From positions 744,001 to 808,000 of the forward strand of contig JBKAGX010000001.1 of the NCBI GenBank assembly GCA_046290575.1: a DNA stretch of 64,000 nucleotides. The letters are read 5' to 3'. Origin of the DNA: JANQQJ01 sp046290575 (GTDB lineage: Bacteria > Pseudomonadota > Alphaproteobacteria > SMXS01). Positions within the stretch are counted from its first letter, which is position 1, and every line of letters starts with the position of its first letter. The notes beneath the pieces were generated by a model, which worked only from the letters and a program-made list of their open reading frames with translations, was not told the DNA's origin and made no database searches. The position numbers and the translations under genes were made by a program. Shown here piece after piece: positions 32,719 to 40,778 of this stretch.

Positions 32719-33948
32719 CTATCGAGGCTGCCGCTCCGCCTGCGTATAGGGGACGACCAGCATCTGGCCGACGACCGCCAGCATTTTGTTTTCGTTCTGC
32801 GACAGGGCCTGCTTCAGGATCAGCAGCATGTTGCCGGCTTCGGTCTGTGACCAGAACCATTCTGCGATGTCACCACTCGATGGAGTGCTGCCGCCCCGGC
32901 CGGGTTGCGCGGTGGCCGCCTCGGCATAAAATGCCTTCAGATCTTCGCAGGCCAGCCGTATCAGGTTTGGCATGTCGGCGTCTTCGATGCTGTCTGCGGG
33001 TCGGTCCGGCGTTTCACCGCGCGACCAGGCCGACAGATAGCGGGCAACGGTTTCGATCTGGAGACCGCTTAACCCAACGGTGGTCCGGCCCCGGCGCTCA
33101 ACCGCCAGATCATACCAGGATCGCATTGCCTCAATTTCGTTGAGCAGGGCCGCATCCTCGTTTTGGTCGACGTCGGGTGCTGGTAGGTTGATCGGGCAGA
33201 CCCAGCCTTCGCCGTCATCACTTACGGATTCGGGCGCATCCTCCGGGAAATCTTCCAGCACCGGGCCATCGGTGCGTTCCAGCAGGTCCAATGCGGCCCG
33301 AAGAACACGGGTCTGGAATGCCGGTTCATTGGGTATGCCCAGGGGACGCCCCAGCTCGAACGGCACCCAAAGCGCGCGCGGCGGGCGAATCTTTTCAGTA
33401 TGCAGCCGCACCAGACTGATCTGCGTTGTGGGGATGCCCGCCTGTTCGAAGAAATGTCCGAGCCCGCCAACGGCGCGCGTGCAGAAGGGTCAGACCGGCG
33501 TCAGCAGAACCGCATCGACAAGGTCCTGCTTCAAGAGCCCCGCAATCTGGTCCGCCGCGTCCTTCATGGTGACAGGGTCAGAGGCGCCCATGAACGAATA
33601 GTGATAATCGGCGACAGAGCCGATGACGCCATCCGCTGCCAGCTCGTTCAGCCGGTCTAGCGGGAAGACGACATTCATATCCTGCTGGAAGCCCGATCGG
33701 TCGAAATTGGTCGACAGGTGACCGATCTGGACGGCGCTGGCGGCCTCGCGGGGAATCACCCGGTAGTCCGCTGCGCCGAACCCGAAGGGCCGGTCGCCCG
33801 GCCGTTGCAGACCGGCCGTCGTGATAATAGCAACCCGGCGTTCAGACAGGGGCGGCCCGGCAAGCGCTGGCGTCTCGCCGAAATCCGGGCAGTCAAGATG
33901 TTCCAGATGCCCGCGCAGCGACTCGTCCATGTCCTCCAGACGCGCCAT
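32719..33948 (-). CDS. GrdB-like selenoprotein (glycine/sarcosine/betaine reductase selenoprotein B family)
   Basis: Two open frames (33948-33490 and 33411-32719) are in the same phase, separated by one in-frame TGA at 33492-33490. Read as selenocysteine, this gives a 409-residue protein with Sec153 in the redox motif TPVUPFCTRAVGGLGHFF (U-x-x-C). The N-terminal half has the GrdB/PrdB hallmark HLSTNFDRSGFQQDMNVVFPLDRL and DYHYSFMG. The family reduces C-N bonds in amino acid or betaine reductases in anaerobes; the substrate here is unknown. The homologous reading continues past the TGA, a hairpin follows it, and Sec-decoding genes are adjacent. It lies 17 bases after the UGSC gene. Confidence 0.9.
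33462..33478 (-). promoter_or_regulatory. SECIS-like hairpin of the GrdB-like selenoprotein
   Basis: After the UGA, nucleotides 12-28 can fold with a GCC/GGC stem closing a GUU triloop at nucleotides 19-21, with extra C-G pairs below and one G-G mismatch. Bacterial SECIS elements need a small hairpin with a guanine at the start of the apical loop at about this distance to bind SelB. Confidence 0.65.
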
Positions 33949-33965
33949 CTAGATCGCCGTACTGG

Positions 33966-34487
33966 TCACGTCTTCAGTGCGCTGACGATGGCGTCGACGG
34001 CATCGTCTGCCTTCTGGCGCATCTCATCATCTGTCGCATCCTGGATTGGGTGCGCCACAAAGACCGCCTTGGCATCTTTCATGCCAAGCGCTGTCGCCTG
34101 CACGTCGGCGGCGTCGACAAACTCTTCCGACGCGACGGAAACGGAGGGGATACCCTGGATTTCGAACCATACGGTGTCGTGCAAACTGCACGTCGTGCAT
34201 GATCCTCAATCGGCGAGCGCCTCGACGACGAAATCGCATTCGTCCTTGATCTGCAGCCGCAGATCGTCCGGGCAGGGCTTGGTGAAGGTCGGCTTGGTGT
34301 AGCGTCTGATCTCGACACCCGGCAGATCGGTTTCGAGCCGTTCGTTCAGCCGGTCGAGGAAGACATCGCCGCGTGGCTTGCGGATGTCCAGCAGGCCGAC
34401 AATGCCGGTCACCGCGCCGCTGCGGGGCGATAGCTGCCGCTCGACAGGCACGCGTTCATCGGTCGGGTCCAGGATGGTGGTCATCAA
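33966..34487 (-). CDS. UGSC-family selenoprotein
   Basis: Frames 34487-34206 and 34184-33966 are in phase across one TGA at 34208-34206. Read through, the 173-residue protein has Sec94 in the motif ALADUGSCTTCSLHD, the defining U-G-S-C motif of this (seleno)protein family, with a second C-x-x-C-like pair just after. The N-terminal part (GLLDIRKPRGDVFLDRL) and the C-terminal DDEMRQKADDAVDAIV fit the family. Its biochemical function is not established; a thiol-redox role is inferred from the motif. It lies 38 bases after the thioredoxin-fusion gene in the same operon. Confidence 0.92.
34178..34192 (-). promoter_or_regulatory. SECIS-like hairpin of the UGSC selenoprotein
   Basis: Nucleotides 14-28 after the UGA form a perfect 6-bp stem (CGUGCA/UGCACG) with a GUU triloop at nucleotides 20-22. 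The loop sequence and distance match those of the neighbouring GrdB-like gene. Confidence 0.78.
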
Positions 34488-34525
34488 AACCTCCCTGAGG
34501 TTAGGTTCGTTGTTCGGTGGCCATC

Positions 34526-36109
34526 TTAGCCGTCTTCGATCTTTCTGGATACCGGTTGTGAGCCGATTTCTCCGCTGGCCCAGCCGTGAAAGGCACCGGA
34601 GAACTTTCCGGCGTCCGATCCGGCGACAACAATATGGACGAAATCCTCACTGGCGAATTTCGGGACCATCCGGTCCAGCTTCTCATCGGGCATGGTCTCG
34701 GCCTTGGCCTTTGGCAGCCCGATGCCAGAGTTTTCGTCGGCGACCAGATCGCGCAAGGGGCGCTCGGTGACCTTCTGGATCTGCGCGCGCAGATCGGCCT
34801 TGGAATAGTTGCCGCGGCTCAACGTATCGACATGTTCAGGGCACACGACCAGCAGCGTATCGATCCCGGCCCGGTGCATTTTGGGGTGAAAGACGCTTTC
34901 CAGCGACATGCCCATGGAGCCGGCGATCTGACTTGCGTCTCGCGAGTCTTGATCCACGATCTGTACCGGTCCGCTGGTCATGGCGAAGACGGTGATGACC
35001 GACTCATCGGGCGCGAAGCCCCGTTCCACATGCAGCGGGGCCCAATTGCTGCGTTCCTCCCATTCGGCGAAGCACATGGTAAACTTCATCGGGTTGCTCA
35101 GCGTTGAGCGCTCGGTGCCGCCGGGGATTGCGCCGCCCACATTGCGGACGATCAGCCGCAGCGCGCGGCCCATGGTCGCGTTGGCGCGGTTGCCCTGGCC
35201 CAGCGCGCCCAGCTTCATATTCATATCCAGCTTGTGGCGGATCGGGCCGTTGATCACCATGACGGGCGCAGCGCCCATGGTGGTCGCCATCACGCCATGG
35301 ATGTTGAATTCATCGGTACAGATCGCCTCGATCCCGGCGATCAGCACCGGCATGTATTCCGGTTTGCAGCCGGCCATCACCGCGTTGATGGCGATCTTCT
35401 CGACCGTGACGTCCCCCATATTGGGCGGCATCTGGGCGACAATATCCTGCGCGTCGCGCCTGGTGCCGCTGAGCATACGAATCACCCGTTCGGGCGTCGG
35501 TGGGATCACCGGCAGGCCGTCGGTAAAACCCTGGTCGAACATGAATTCGAATTCGTCGTCGGCGGGGGCGATATCGATGGACCGTGCGCGCAGCGGGCTG
35601 TTCGAGGCTTCCGCGCGCAGCCGGTCGGCAATGACCGGGTCGACGGAGAGCGAGCCGCAGCCCGGCCGCCATTCCGGCAGGCTGTCCCAGTCGATGGCAG
35701 CGGGTGCGCCCCCCGTCACTTTGCTGATCTCACCATTCAGCCACTGCCACTCGTCACGCACGAAGCCGATTACCTCGTTGATCATTTCGCCCCTGGAATT
35801 GGCCCAGTAGAGGGTGGGTACCGTATCGATGTCGTATTCGAAGGAAACCTTAAGGGCGGAATCATCCAGGATCGGCACCGTCAGCCCATGCGTCTCGATC
35901 AGCGTGGCGTTGCCCTCTATGGTCTGACCAGCGACGAAGAAATCCACATTGTCGCCATGGGCCTTGAACAGCGCATCGATCACCGGCATGGCGACATTAC
36001 AGGTCGGGCAGTCCTCCTTGACGAACGCGATCAGCGCCGGGCGCCCGGTTGGAAAACTGTGTTCCTCGCCGGCCGGAGCGACGAGCGTAAAAGCGGGCAG
36101 GGTTCGCAT
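34526..36109 (-). CDS. Thioredoxin-fold fusion protein of the selenoprotein operon
   Basis: The 527-residue protein starts at ATG 36109. Residues 1-160 form a thioredoxin-like domain with the redox motif ECDPTC-like CPTC at Cys34/Cys37 and the cis-proline region DTVPTLYW. The large remainder (about 190-520) is an uncharacterised conserved domain with FTDGLPVIPPTPERV, a GCKPEYMP segment and several glycine-rich stretches. The operon order suggests it reduces or is reduced by the two selenoproteins downstream. No signal peptide is visible, so a cytoplasmic location is likely. The 5' end lies 43 bases downstream of tRNA-Sec on the same strand. Confidence 0.8.
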   Translation of the reverse strand: MRTLPAFTLVAPAGEEHSFPTGRPALIAFVKEDCPTCNVAMPVIDALFKAHGDNVDFFVAGQTIEGNATLIETHGLTVPILDDSALKVSFEYDIDTVPTLYWANSRGEMINEVIGFVRDEWQWLNGEISKVTGGAPAAIDWDSLPEWRPGCGSLSVDPVIADRLRAEASNSPLRARSIDIAPADDEFEFMFDQGFTDGLPVIPPTPERVIRMLSGTRRDAQDIVAQMPPNMGDVTVEKIAINAVMAGCKPEYMPVLIAGIEAICTDEFNIHGVMATTMGAAPVMVINGPIRHKLDMNMKLGALGQGNRANATMGRALRLIVRNVGGAIPGGTERSTLSNPMKFTMCFAEWEERSNWAPLHVERGFAPDESVITVFAMTSGPVQIVDQDSRDASQIAGSMGMSLESVFHPKMHRAGIDTLLVVCPEHVDTLSRGNYSKADLRAQIQKVTERPLRDLVADENSGIGLPKAKAETMPDEKLDRMVPKFASEDFVHIVVAGSDAGKFSGAFHGWASGEIGSQPVSRKIEDG

Positions 36110-36151
36110 ATCAGCCAATTCAGGTCCCTCATTTGCATAAGCGAAGGCGGA

Positions 36152-36245
36152 TGGCGGAGACGGATGGGAATCGAACCCACCACACATATTGCTATGTGTC
36201 ACCGGCTTTGAAGGCCGTGGAAGCCACCAGACTCCATTCGTCTCC
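36152..36245 (-). tRNA. selC: Selenocysteine tRNA, anticodon UCA
   Basis: The minus strand folds as a tRNA with acceptor stem GGAGACG/CGTCTCC, a long variable arm (about GACACATAGCAATATGTGTGG), anticodon TCA in CCTTCAAAG, a T loop TTCGATT, discriminator G and an encoded CCA. The UCA anticodon reads UGA, and the long extra arm is diagnostic of tRNA-Sec. It lies between the client selenoprotein operon and the divergent selDAB genes. Confidence 0.95.
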
Positions 36246-36336
36246 GCAAGTCGCCCTTCTGTTGCTGATCGTTCGCCGCTGCATGCCGGTAAGTCAAGGC
36301 GTCTGGACGGAATTTTGCCAACCCACTACAAGTTTG

Positions 36337-36351
36337 AAGGTTATTAACCTT
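36337..36351 (+). promoter_or_regulatory. Palindrome abutting the selD ribosome-binding site
   Basis: AAGGTTA-T-TAACCTT is a perfect 7+1+7 palindrome directly before the AAAGGAG Shine-Dalgarno (36352-36358) of selD. It could be a repressor operator or, as RNA, a weak hairpin modulating translation. The rest of the 122-base spacer between tRNA-Sec and selD shows no gene. Confidence 0.5.
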
Positions 36352-36367
36352 AAAGGAGTCATCGCGC

Positions 36368-37432
36368 ATGACGGATCGGGTGGATGTCCGCCTGACCCAG
36401 TTTGCCAAATCGGCTGGTTGAGCCGGCAAGCTAGGGCCAGAGGACCTGTCGCAAGTTTTGCGGCCACTGAAATCGATGTTTCCGCAAGCGGACTTCCCGG
36501 ATGTGCTGCGAGGCTTGAGCGCACCCGACGATGCCGCTGTGCTGAAGCTGGACGACAAGCAAGCCCTGGTCCTGACCGCCGATTTCTTTGCCCCGATTGT
36601 CGACGATCCTTTTGAGTTCGGTGCGATTGCCGCCACCAACGCGCTGTCCGACATCTATGCCATGGGCGCACGGCCCATTCTCGCGATCAATCTGGCGGCC
36701 TTCCCCAAGGATATGGACCCGGCCATTTTGAGCGAGATTCTGCGCGGCGGCGCGTCAAAGGTGCTGGAAGCGGGGGCGGTCATCGCCGGTGGCCACACCA
36801 CCATCGATGAAGAGCCGAAATATGGCCTGGCGGTGATCGGCCTGGTCGATCTCGACAAGATCTACCGCAATGAGGGCGCGCAGCCTGGCGACCAACTTTT
36901 GCTGACCAAACCGCTGGGCACCGGGGTGATCGCTACCGCGCTGAAACGCGGCAAGGCCAGTGAGGCGTCCGTGCGGGCCGCCATCGACAGCATGACCCGG
37001 TTGAGCGGCGGGGCTGGCGCTGTCTTGAAAGCGGCCGGCGGCAACGACGTGCATGCGGTCACCGACATCACCGGCTTCTCGCTGGCCGGGCACGGCCATG
37101 AAATGGCTGACCTCTCCGGCGTGGCGCTGTCCATCCGGCTGGCCGATCTGCCGGTGCTTGACGGTACCGAAGAGCTGCTGGAGCAGGGGATCGGCTCCGG
37201 CGGCATGGACCGCAACCGCGACTATTACAGCCAGTGGGTCAGCCACACCGCCAACGCGGAAACCGCCCGCCACCGGCTGATCTATGACCCGCAAACCGCG
37301 GGCGGGCTGCTGATCGCCGTCGCGCCCGAGGCGCTGGACCATATCCTTGACGCCTTCCGCGATGCCGGCGAACCGGTCTGGCATATCGGCGAGGTGACCG
37401 ACGGCCCTGCTGGGACGATCGTTACGGATTAG
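36368..37432 (+). CDS. selD: Selenophosphate synthase, itself a selenoprotein
   Basis: ATG 36368, with AAAGGAG upstream, opens a frame containing one TGA at 36419-36421. Read as Sec18, the product is 354 residues and the N terminus RLTQFAKSAGUAGK aligns with the catalytic Cys17 region of E. coli SelD (RLTQYSHGAGCGCK). The enzyme makes selenophosphate from selenide and ATP. Further marks are DDAAVLKL, LTADFFAPIVDDPFEFG and AGGHTTIDEEPKYGLAV. It starts the selD-selA-selB operon; selA follows by 53 bases. A caller that ignores Sec would start it wrongly at 36458 and lose the active-site residue. Confidence 0.96.
36433..36447 (+). promoter_or_regulatory. SECIS-like hairpin of selD
   Basis: Nucleotides 12-26 after the UGA form AGGGCC-AGA-GGACCU: five pairs with one internal G-A mismatch and an AGA triloop at nucleotides 18-20. 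The apex position matches the other two selenoprotein genes in the window, although the loop sequence differs. Confidence 0.62.
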
Positions 37433-37485
37433 TCTCTTCCGCCTGATCTGGCATCCTGGGCGGATTGCAGGCTACAGTCGGTCTT

Positions 37486-38877
37486 ATGGACCAGAAACTT
37501 TTCAGGCAAATTCCGCAGGTCGGTGAACTGGTGGCGTCGCCCGCCTTTGCGGGCCTGCGCGAGAACTGGGCGCAGGGGGAACTGGTTTTGGTGTTGCGGG
37601 GCCTGTTCGATCAGCTGCGCGCGGACCTGAAGGACGGCCACCCGTTGCCGGATTTTGAGTCGGATGGCTTCATCGGGCGCGTGGCAGAAGAGCTGGAGGC
37701 GCAGAAGCGCCTCAACCTGCGGCGGGTGATCAATGGCACCGGGATCATTATCCACACCAATCTGGGGCGGGCGCCGCTGGCGCCGTCGGCCATTGAGGCG
37801 ATGCAGGATGTTGCGCAGGGCTATGCCAACATTGAATACGATCTTGAAGCGGGAAAGCGCGGCTCCCGCTATGACCATATCCGCGAGATTCTGTGCGCGT
37901 TGACCGGGGCTGAAGATGCGGTCGTCGTCAACAATTGCGCGGCGGCGGTCACCATCGCCATGGCGACTTTCGCCCGCGACCGGGAGGTGATCGTCTCCCG
38001 CGGGGAACTGGTCGAGATCGGCGGATCGTTCCGGGTGCCCGATGTGATTTCGCAGAACGGCGCGCGGCTGCGCGAGGTGGGCACCACCAACAAGACGCAT
38101 CTGGCCGATTATGAACGCGCCATCGGCGATCACACCGCCGTCCTGCTGCGAACCCACACCAGTAATTACCGGCTCGTCGGCTTTACCGCCAAGCCGCCGC
38201 TTGCTGACCTTGCCGCGCTGGCGCATGAACGCGGGTTGTTGTTTGTGGAAGATCTGGGCTCTGGCACGATTATCGACCTCGCCGCCCACGGCATTGGCGA
38301 TGAGCCAACGGTATCCCACAGCATCAAATCCGGCGTCGATCTGGTGACCTTCTCCGGCGACAAGCTGCTCGGCGGGCCGCAATGCGGTCTGATGGTGGGC
38401 AAGAAAGCGCTGATCGCGCAGATCCGCAAGAACCCGCTGCTGCGCGCCATGCGCGTCGACAAGCTGTCGCTGGCGGCGCTTGAAGCCACCTTGCGGCTCT
38501 ATCGTTCCCCGCACGATCCGCTGCAAGACGTGCCCGTGCTGCGCATGTTGACCGCAAAGCGTGAGGACCTGGCGCCTCAAGCAGAAAAGCTGGCAGACCA
38601 GATCAACAGCATTGATGGCGCAACGGCCGAGGTCCGTGATGTGGCGTCGGAAGCGGGGGGCGGGTCGCTGCCCGGTGTGAAGCTGGACTCGGTCTGCGTG
38701 GCGATCCGCGTGGGCGATATGCCTGCCAGAGAGATCATCGCGCAATTGCGCGCGCAGGAACCCGCCATCATTGGGCGCATCAACGACGACCGCGCCATCC
38801 TCGACGTCCGGACCCTGATGGACAGCGATCTGCCGGAGATCACGGCTGCGGTCGCGGCGATCGCCAAGAGTTCGTAA
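37486..38877 (+). CDS. selA: L-seryl-tRNA(Sec) selenium transferase
   Basis: This PLP enzyme converts Ser-tRNA(Sec) to Sec-tRNA(Sec) using selenophosphate. ATG 37486 gives 463 residues, the same length as E. coli SelA; the frame opens slightly earlier without support. Marks are the N-terminal MDQKLFRQIPQVGEL, RRVINGTGIIIHTNLGRAPL, and the PLP lysine in FSGDKLLGGPQCG (Lys293). It is followed after 5 bases by selB. Confidence 0.97.
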   Translation: MDQKLFRQIPQVGELVASPAFAGLRENWAQGELVLVLRGLFDQLRADLKDGHPLPDFESDGFIGRVAEELEAQKRLNLRRVINGTGIIIHTNLGRAPLAPSAIEAMQDVAQGYANIEYDLEAGKRGSRYDHIREILCALTGAEDAVVVNNCAAAVTIAMATFARDREVIVSRGELVEIGGSFRVPDVISQNGARLREVGTTNKTHLADYERAIGDHTAVLLRTHTSNYRLVGFTAKPPLADLAALAHERGLLFVEDLGSGTIIDLAAHGIGDEPTVSHSIKSGVDLVTFSGDKLLGGPQCGLMVGKKALIAQIRKNPLLRAMRVDKLSLAALEATLRLYRSPHDPLQDVPVLRMLTAKREDLAPQAEKLADQINSIDGATAEVRDVASEAGGGSLPGVKLDSVCVAIRVGDMPAREIIAQLRAQEPAIIGRINDDRAILDVRTLMDSDLPEITAAVAAIAKSS

Positions 38878-38882
38878 GGGGG

Positions 38883-40775
38883 GTGGCGGGCCACCTCAGC
38901 ATCGGTGTCGTCGGCCATGTGGATCATGGCAAGACCACCCTGGTCAAAGCCTTGACGGGTATTGAAACCGACCGATTGGCAGAGGAACGCGAGCGTGGCC
39001 TGACCATCGTACTGGGCTTTGCCCATTTCGACACGGCTCGGGGGCAGGTGGATTTGATCGACGCGCCGGGGCATGCCGACTTTGTCCGCACGATGATTTC
39101 CGGCGCCACGGGCATCGATGCGGCGCTGATCGTTATCGCGGCCAATGAAGGCGTGATGCCGCAGACCCGCGAGCATCTGCGCATTATCTCGCTGCTGGGG
39201 ATCGACAGGGCGGTCGTCGCGCTGACCAAGAAAGATCTGGTCGACGCCGATGCGCTCTCGTCCCAGCAGAAAACAGTCACGGCATATCTGACAGATATGG
39301 GGTTCAGCGATGTCGTCATCGTCCCCGTCTGCGCCCCGGCCGGAGAGGGGCTCGAGGGTCTCGTCGCTGCAGTCGAAACACTGTTCGGCGGGGCGGCCGC
39401 CCAATCGGACGCCGGGAAGTTCTATCTGCCCTTCGATCGGGTGTTTACCAAGCCCGGGTTCGGCACCGTCGTGACGGGAACCCTGCGTGCCGGCAGTCTG
39501 GCCGAAGGCGATGAGGTGGAGATTCCCGACCTAGGCGTCCCGGCAAAGGTGCGCCGTCTCGAAGTGCATGGCGCGGAAGCGGGCCGCGCGATGCCGGGGC
39601 AACGGGTGGCGGTCAATCTGCGGGTCGATGGCGGCGCAAAGCTGGAACGCGGCCAGGCTTTGGCGAGCCCCGGCTGGCTGGCGCGCGCCGAATGGTGGAC
39701 GGCAAACCTTCGGATGGCAGGCGACGTTGAGGCCCATTTACAGAATGGCAAGCCCGTTCGGCTCTTGCATGGCACTCGGGAGGTCATTGCCACCCTGCGG
39801 CTGCTGGACCGTGACAGCATCGCGCCCGGCGAAAGCGCTATCGTTCAGTTCAAGGTGAACCCGCCCGAAGCGGCGTGGGATCAAGACCATTTCATCGTGC
39901 GAACCATCACACCGGTTGAGACAGTCGGCGGCGGAAATTTTCTGAATACGCGCGCGACCAGGGTCAAACGCTATGATCAGGCGGCGATTGCGCAGCTTGC
40001 CGCGGTCACGGGCAGTGACCGGCAAAGCGCTGTTCTCGCCGTTGCGGAACAGGCCGGGCCGGATGGGACATCCCTGGGGGCAATCGCAGGCCATTTTCAA
40101 ATTCCAGTGGCGGATGTACAGGCGGCGCTGGCCGGGACCGGGGCGCTGGTCGATTCCGACGGGCATGTGGTCGCGCCCATTGCGGCGACGGCGTTGTCCC
40201 AGAACATGATCAAGCTTATCAGCGCCTATCATGCCGAGTTTCCCTCCCGCACGGGGATCACGCGATTAGAGCTTTTGGAGAAGCTTGGAGTCGCGAAATC
40301 CTCCGCAGATCTTTTGATTGCTGCGCTGGTGGGGTCAGCCGATCTCGGGGTCCTTGGCGACAGGGTCAGCATCCGTGGTTTTGATCCGCTGGGCGCGCTG
40401 GATCAGAATGAACGGGCACTGATCGATCAGCTTGAAGCGCGCATTCGTGAAACCCCGTTGATGCCGCCCACCAAGGGTGAAATCGTCGCCAACGACCGGC
40501 GCGATGCCGCACGGATCGACCTGCTGATCGAGATCGGCCGGCTGGTGCCGCTGCATGATTTCAAACGCAAAAACCTGTTTTTGTTTCACGCACAGGACGT
40601 TGAAGATGCCGTGGCGTCACTGCGGCATGCATGGCCGCCACCGGCCCAGTTCCGCATGGGTGAAGCACGCGAACATCTTGGAGTCACGCGCAAGTTCCTG
40701 CAGCCATTGCTGGAGTATCTCGACAAGCAGAAGGTGACACGCCGCCGCGAAGACGTCCGCGAGTTCCTGGGCTAG
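38883..40775 (+). CDS. selB: Selenocysteine-specific elongation factor
   Basis: This 630-residue protein starts at GTG 38883. It has an EF-Tu-like GTPase domain (GHVDHGKTTL, then DAPGHADFV and TKKDLVDAD), two beta-barrel domains, and C-terminal winged-helix repeats ending in YLDKQKVTRRREDVREFL that bind the SECIS hairpin. It delivers Sec-tRNA to in-frame UGA. It closes the selDAB operon and converges with the amidohydrolase gene with 3 bases between stops. Confidence 0.97.
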   Translation: MAGHLSIGVVGHVDHGKTTLVKALTGIETDRLAEERERGLTIVLGFAHFDTARGQVDLIDAPGHADFVRTMISGATGIDAALIVIAANEGVMPQTREHLRIISLLGIDRAVVALTKKDLVDADALSSQQKTVTAYLTDMGFSDVVIVPVCAPAGEGLEGLVAAVETLFGGAAAQSDAGKFYLPFDRVFTKPGFGTVVTGTLRAGSLAEGDEVEIPDLGVPAKVRRLEVHGAEAGRAMPGQRVAVNLRVDGGAKLERGQALASPGWLARAEWWTANLRMAGDVEAHLQNGKPVRLLHGTREVIATLRLLDRDSIAPGESAIVQFKVNPPEAAWDQDHFIVRTITPVETVGGGNFLNTRATRVKRYDQAAIAQLAAVTGSDRQSAVLAVAEQAGPDGTSLGAIAGHFQIPVADVQAALAGTGALVDSDGHVVAPIAATALSQNMIKLISAYHAEFPSRTGITRLELLEKLGVAKSSADLLIAALVGSADLGVLGDRVSIRGFDPLGALDQNERALIDQLEARIRETPLMPPTKGEIVANDRRDAARIDLLIEIGRLVPLHDFKRKNLFLFHAQDVEDAVASLRHAWPPPAQFRMGEAREHLGVTRKFLQPLLEYLDKQKVTRRREDVREFLG

Positions 40776-40778
40776 GGC

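Noticed and set aside
33411..33492. Separate hypothetical gene 32719-33411 plus truncated gene 33490-33948, or a nonsense-mutated pseudogene
   Set aside because: Both halves are in phase across a single TGA, the motif U-x-x-C is created by reading it, a hairpin follows and selA, selB, selC and selD are adjacent. Selenocysteine is the simpler reading.
34184..34208. Two separate small genes at 33966-34184 and 34206-34487
   Set aside because: They join across one in-frame TGA to make the recognisable UGSC motif.
36458..37432. selD starting at ATG 36458
   Set aside because: This loses the N-terminal catalytic region; ATG 36368 with AAAGGAG and Sec18 restores full-length homology.
37429..38745. 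438-residue minus-strand ORF
   Set aside because: It is antisense to selA and composed of shadow codons.
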